Source: Funneliformis mosseae (lineage: Eukaryota; Glomeromycota; Glomeromycetes; Glomerales; Glomeraceae). From it: a stretch of 10,202 nucleotides of DNA. Where the stretch lies: NCBI GenBank assembly GCA_910592005.1, contig CAJVPP010004064.1, positions 1 through 10,202 of the forward strand, read 5' to 3'. The notes below the pieces were generated by a model that saw only the letters and a list, made by a program, of their open reading frames with translations, did no database searches and was not told where the DNA came from. Positions 8,363 through 10,202 of the stretch are shown here, one piece after another (position 1 is the stretch's first letter; the number at the start of each line of letters is the position of its first letter). The translations under genes were made by a program, and so were the position numbers.

Positions 8363-8462
8363 CTATAATAATAATAAAAATAATAAAAAACAAAAAGGGT
8401 GGAATATTAATTCTTAATACTAGTATTGTATTTTATTATTCCGAATAGTTTAAAGTAATTAC
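8363..8462 (-). other. Intron of the ORC1 pseudogene, after sensor 2
   Basis: The donor is GCAG|GTAATT (GT at 8462-8461) and the acceptor is TTATTATAG|ATACG (AG at 8364-8363), 100 nt in all. It splits the sensor-2 helix: ARDALFI before it and YAVRVLETQ after it. As written, joining the exons gives a premature stop. One base missing from the T run just before the donor accounts for this, because ORC1 proteins read ALxICR at this point. The intron therefore seems real and the frame lost later. Confidence 0.65.
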
Positions 8463-8644
8463 CTGCAATAAACAGAGCATCTCTTGCATTTTGTGAAATA
8501 GCGCTCACTTTTCTTGCAGTAAATTCGACAGCTGCAAATAGATCAATATTTTCAAGTCGAAATTTCAAAATAATAAAAGTTATACGGTTCAACATTATCA
8601 AAACAAATGCAGAATTTGGTAAAGCTGTTCATTCCAAAATATTA

Positions 8645-8866
8645 CTAAATACGATATTTTTTTTTTTTTGGTGATAAGTGAAATTCATTACAAAAAAAAT
8701 AAAAAGAATAAAGAATTAATCGATAGAATAATGTCGCGTTAATAAATAATGTTAACAATATACCATTAAAAAAAAAAAATTTACTAACATTAACTCGTTT
8801 ATCTTTTTTCATAAATTGTTTCATACAATAAAGATTCAGCGTCTTTTTAAAAAATTCGATCACCAA
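8645..8866 (-). other. Eroded ORC1 exon with missing Walker B segment
   Basis: The recognisable frame here is not the longest open one. In the ORC1 frame the text after GLIGDRI reads F, stop, KDAESLLYETIYEKR, stop. That fits the helix following LWEALSG in ORC1. Then follow homopolymer-rich bases (12 A at 8768-8779, 13 T at 8657-8669) and no DELD-type Walker B. Either an intron with worn splice sites or a replacement by AT-rich DNA fills about 8670-8800. The longer alternative frame of 73 residues is an artefact of AT-rich sequence. Confidence 0.5.
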
Positions 8867-8942
8867 TTAAACCCTCCCATAAGACTATATACTTTTTAAC
8901 TTCCGTTCCATTAATTTCAACAAATTCAAAGAATCAATTCAA

Positions 8943-8986
8943 CTGATTTAACAAATTTCCAAAAGAAAAAAAAAAAACAAACTTAC
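8943..8986 (-). other. Short 44-nt intron after the Walker A position
   Basis: Donor AAACGG|GTAAGT (GT at 8986-8985), a T12 tract (8977-8966), and acceptor AAATCAG|TTGAA (AG at 8944-8943). It separates GQPCTEKDFKR from the exon reading FFEFVEING, exactly between two adjacent conserved ORC1 segments. That makes it a convincing intron despite its shortness. Confidence 0.65.
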
Positions 8987-9208
8987 CCGTTTAAAATCTT
9001 TTTCAGTACAAGGTTGACCATATAAAAATACTAAATCCTTTAAATACATCAATTGGTTTGTTAATTTTATCATAAATTTGATCATATTCTTTTTTCATAA
9101 GGAAACTTTCAAGTCTTAATTTCTTTCTTGCAATGTCATAACTTGATTAAGTATACTTGTAGTTTGATCCGATTATTAATATTTGATGATAAACGACCCG
9201 ACATTTTC

Positions 9209-9273
9209 CTATTTCACGTATTTAAAGAGTTATTATATATACATATAATGATAGATAGAAAGAAAAAATTTAC
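9209..9273 (-). other. 65-nt intron with frame kept across the splice
   Basis: Donor CCTAAG|GTAAAT (GT at 9273-9272) and acceptor GTGAAATAG|GAAAATG (AG at 9210-9209). Joining the exons keeps one open frame in phase 2: ...TNCYITFLR continues as KMSGRLSSNINNR. That continuity is evidence that the intron was once spliced and that the unrecognised upstream exon belongs to the same gene as the ORC1 part. Confidence 0.65.
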
Positions 9274-9441
9274 CTTAGGAAGGTGATGTAACAATTTGTA
9301 TAAGAGCTTGTAAATCCGGTATTTAGCACAGTAACATCATACGTTTTGGCATCAGTGTCTTCAGTACATGCGTTTTGGTATAATATCTTCAACTCATTTT
9401 ATGTTCTTAATTTCATTTGACCACTGCTTATAAGTTAATTT

Positions 9442-9525
9442 CTTATATCAAAAAAAAAAAAACACGCATAAGCATATTAGGAGATGATTGCAATTGAAAC
9501 CGCTTGTAATACGATTTATCCTTAC
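9442..9525 (-). other. 84-nt intron of the broken gene
   Basis: Donor TTCACAA|GTAAGG (GT at 9525-9524) and acceptor TTTGATATAAG|AAATT (AG at 9443-9442), with a T13 tract (9462-9450) just before the acceptor. The tract followed by TATAAG is a good 3' splice context. The downstream exon begins in a coding-like frame. Confidence 0.6.
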
Positions 9526-9746
9526 TTGTGAAAAAAAATCAACCAGAAACTTGCCGGGATTAATTGATCATATTGATTTAATGATTCAAGAAAACTTTTA
9601 TAAAATCTTCGGGAAGTTGCCGAACGAAATGACTTTTGTGAGTAAGGTCCATTATTCCTTCTTTTGATACATCATCATCATTACTGTTATCCTTATAAAG
9701 TTCATTCAACCAGAATTTCTTTTTTGAGAATTCCATGGATCTTTAT

Positions 9747-9814
9747 CTAAAGAAACAATTGTAAAAAAATCATACGGGAAAATACATATAAATATATCAG
9801 TTCTTAAGATATAC
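9747..9814 (-). other. 68-nt intron of the broken gene
   Basis: Donor GTTAAG|GTATAT (GT at 9814-9813) and acceptor TTGTTTCTTTAG|ATAAAG (AG at 9748-9747), with a possible branch region AACTGATAT. The upstream exon ends in phase 0, but the best downstream frame lies in another phase, consistent with a lost or gained base at the start of the next exon. Confidence 0.6.
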
Positions 9815-9886
9815 CTTAACTAAATTATCAGTTTGCTGTTCTATTTCGATTTCGTTCTGAATTTCTTCAGATGATATTAATTCATC

Positions 9887-9915
9887 CTAAAAAAGAAAAA
9901 AAAGTAAGTATAGTA
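9887..9915 (-). other. 3' splice region before the first exon seen
   Basis: TTACTTTTTTTTCTTTTTTAG directly precedes the 24-codon exon at 9886, so that exon probably has an upstream intron. Its donor cannot be placed with confidence. Confidence 0.45.
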
Positions 9916-9959
9916 CGGTACGTCAAGAAATGTACTAATAAATCAAGTTGGAAATGTAG

Positions 9960-10095
9960 TTTAACACAACGCTTGCTATTAGGCCCCTGAAGGGGAACAC
10001 AAGACGTCCCATAACGTTGAACGATATTCAACAAAGTGCTATTGATACATCTCCATAACGCCTTATAAGGTTTCTTTAACACGTACTTTTAAGTT
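9960..10095. other. GC-richer block with two hairpins and coding-like frames
   Basis: This block is clearly richer in G and C than anything to its left. It contains the hairpins cccc-tgaa-gggg (9984-9995) and gttgaa-cgata-ttcaac (10016-10032). On the minus strand a frame without ATG reads KALWRCINSTLLNIVQRYGT, then SCVPLQGPNSKRCVKLHFQL. It has Trp, Cys, Gln and Pro content unlike AT-noise, but runs into the splice-like T tract near 9900. On the plus strand a frame from 9960 reads TLAIRPLKGNTRRPITLNDI and on to a stop. I cannot say which, if either, was coding. A repeated-element end is equally possible. Confidence 0.35.
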
Positions 10096-10099
10096 CGGA

Positions 10100-10201
10100 T
10101 TATGAAGTTTGGTTTTGCTTTCGCGCGAACGAATTATTGAGGTCCTTGATAATTTTCGGGGTAGGAAGGTCTTTGGCTGATTTCCCAATAGTGGCAGCAC
10201 A
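10100..10201 (-). CDS. Partial open frame at window edge, unrecognised
   Basis: On the minus strand a frame enters from the right edge and reads CAATIGKSAKDLPTPKIIKD, then LNNSFARKQNQTS, and ends at TAA (10102-10100). Its 33 visible residues have balanced composition and non-AT-biased codons (GCC, CCG, CTC, GCG), suggesting genuine coding sequence or a young mobile element. The start lies outside the window. The opposite strand is also open in one frame here (ending ADFPIVAAQ at the edge), so the strand is not certain. I do not recognise a family. Confidence 0.4.
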   Translation of the reverse strand, partial: CAATIGKSAKDLPTPKIIKDLNNSFARKQNQTS

Positions 10202-10202
10202 A

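Larger units (their letters stand above)
7929..9208 (-). pseudogene. ORC1: Intron-containing ORC1 pseudogene (AAA+ and winged-helix part)
   Basis: ORC1 is the ATP-binding AAA+ subunit of the origin recognition complex that marks replication origins in the nucleus. Minus-strand pieces appear in ORC1 order. ARKKLRLESF and EYDQIYDKI (9140 downward) match the start of the AAA+ domain. GQPCTEKD, just before the donor at 8986, sits where Walker A (GxPGTGKT) belongs. FFEFVEINGTEV and VLWEGLIGDRI (about 8930-8850) match the strand after Walker A. NIVFSNILE-stop-TALPNSAF (about 8658-8610) matches the YNxxEWPxxPNS region. LNRITF, FRLENIDLF and AVEFTARKVSAIS..ARDAL (to 8463) match the lid with sensor 2. 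LQVKVFLYA (about 8232-8209) matches the winged-helix start. CDLLSDASKDFNSDEIESDV matches the C-terminal end. Breaks include TGA for the Trp of the EW pair, stops at 9149-9147, 8208-8206 and 8097-8095, single-base frame changes, no visible Walker B, and about 20-30 residues lost before LNRITF. Retained introns indicate a DNA-level duplicate, not a processed copy. Family assignment is by memory of conserved motifs. Confidence 0.8.
9274..9886 (-). pseudogene. Upstream exons of the same broken gene, unrecognised
   Basis: Three coding-like exons precede the ORC1-like part on the minus strand. Exon 9886-9815 is 24 clean codons (DELISSEEIQNEIEIEQQ, then TDNLVK). Exon 9746-9526 holds a 52-residue frame from an internal ATG at 9736 (MEFSKKKFWLNELYKDNSND, then DDVSKEGIMDL and FVRQLPEDFIKVF) that stops at 9578; a frame shifted by one base in a T run continues as LESLNQYDQLIPASFWLIFF. 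Exon 9441-9274 starts TYKQWSNEIKNIK, then stops; a shifted frame reads ELKILYQNACTEDTDAKTYD and stays open to the donor. Acidic linkers suit the poorly conserved N-terminal half of fungal ORC1 proteins, but I see no BAH domain. It could instead be another gene fused by decay. Confidence 0.5.

Noticed and set aside
8645..8866. Minus-strand open frame of 73 residues as a gene
   Set aside because: It starts at an ATG inside the ORC1-like exon but in the wrong frame, and runs through homopolymers. The ORC1 text lies in another frame.
9882..10082. Minus-strand open frame of 66 residues as a complete gene
   Set aside because: It has no ATG start and its end reads through a T-rich splice-acceptor-like tract (FFSFLG), so it is at most an exon fragment or part of a repeat.

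Overview
This window is very AT-rich eukaryotic nuclear DNA, most likely from an early-diverging fungus. An arbuscular mycorrhizal (Glomeromycotina, Rhizophagus-like) genome is my best guess. That guess rests on the extreme AT richness, the short GT-AG introns (44-100 nt), the near loss of CpG outside a few islands, and the decayed genes and repeats; no taxonomic marker is present. I find no intact protein-coding gene, no rRNA and no convincing tRNA.

Left part (1-2350). A small CpG-bearing palindromic block (1-290) is followed by featureless DNA and a short decayed coding remnant (824-1001). The end of that remnant merges into a 14-copy degenerate minisatellite with a period of about 54 bp (990-1760). 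Its units resemble mini-introns: GTGAG-like starts and T-tract/CAG-like ends. A second repeat, about four copies of a roughly 103-bp unit, lies at 1905-2290.

Middle (2350-7900). Most of this is AT-rich DNA with weak tandem repeats (2933-3080, 3150-3385) and a 19-bp minisatellite (6637-6795). Its outstanding object is a compact element of about 955 bp (4476-5430). It has transition-only mismatched terminal inverted repeats, long related inverted arms, and a centre built of twelve 50/51-bp hairpin units (4682-5250). A perfect 13-bp direct repeat flanks it on both sides. I interpret it as a non-autonomous foldback/MITE-like element with its target-site duplication. Doubtful transposon remnants lie at 5761-5881 and 7618-7760.

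Right part (7929-10202). On the minus strand lies a multi-exon, intron-containing pseudogene whose downstream half I recognise as ORC1, the large AAA+ subunit of the origin recognition complex. In order it shows the start of the AAA+ domain, a ruined Walker A, the strand after Walker A, part of the middle of the AAA+ domain, the sensor-2 lid and the winged-helix C-terminus. Each recognisable exon carries a frameshift or stop, while splice signals remain readable. The upstream exons (9274-9886) are coding-like but unrecognised. A more GC-rich block (9960-10202) with a short open frame running off the window end closes the sequence.

The window therefore reads as a repeat-rich, mutation-eroded region next to a decayed duplicate of a replication-initiation gene. 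The repeats and the pseudogene have no visible functional link, but both share transition-type decay, which suggests CpG methylation/deamination or a RIP-like process.
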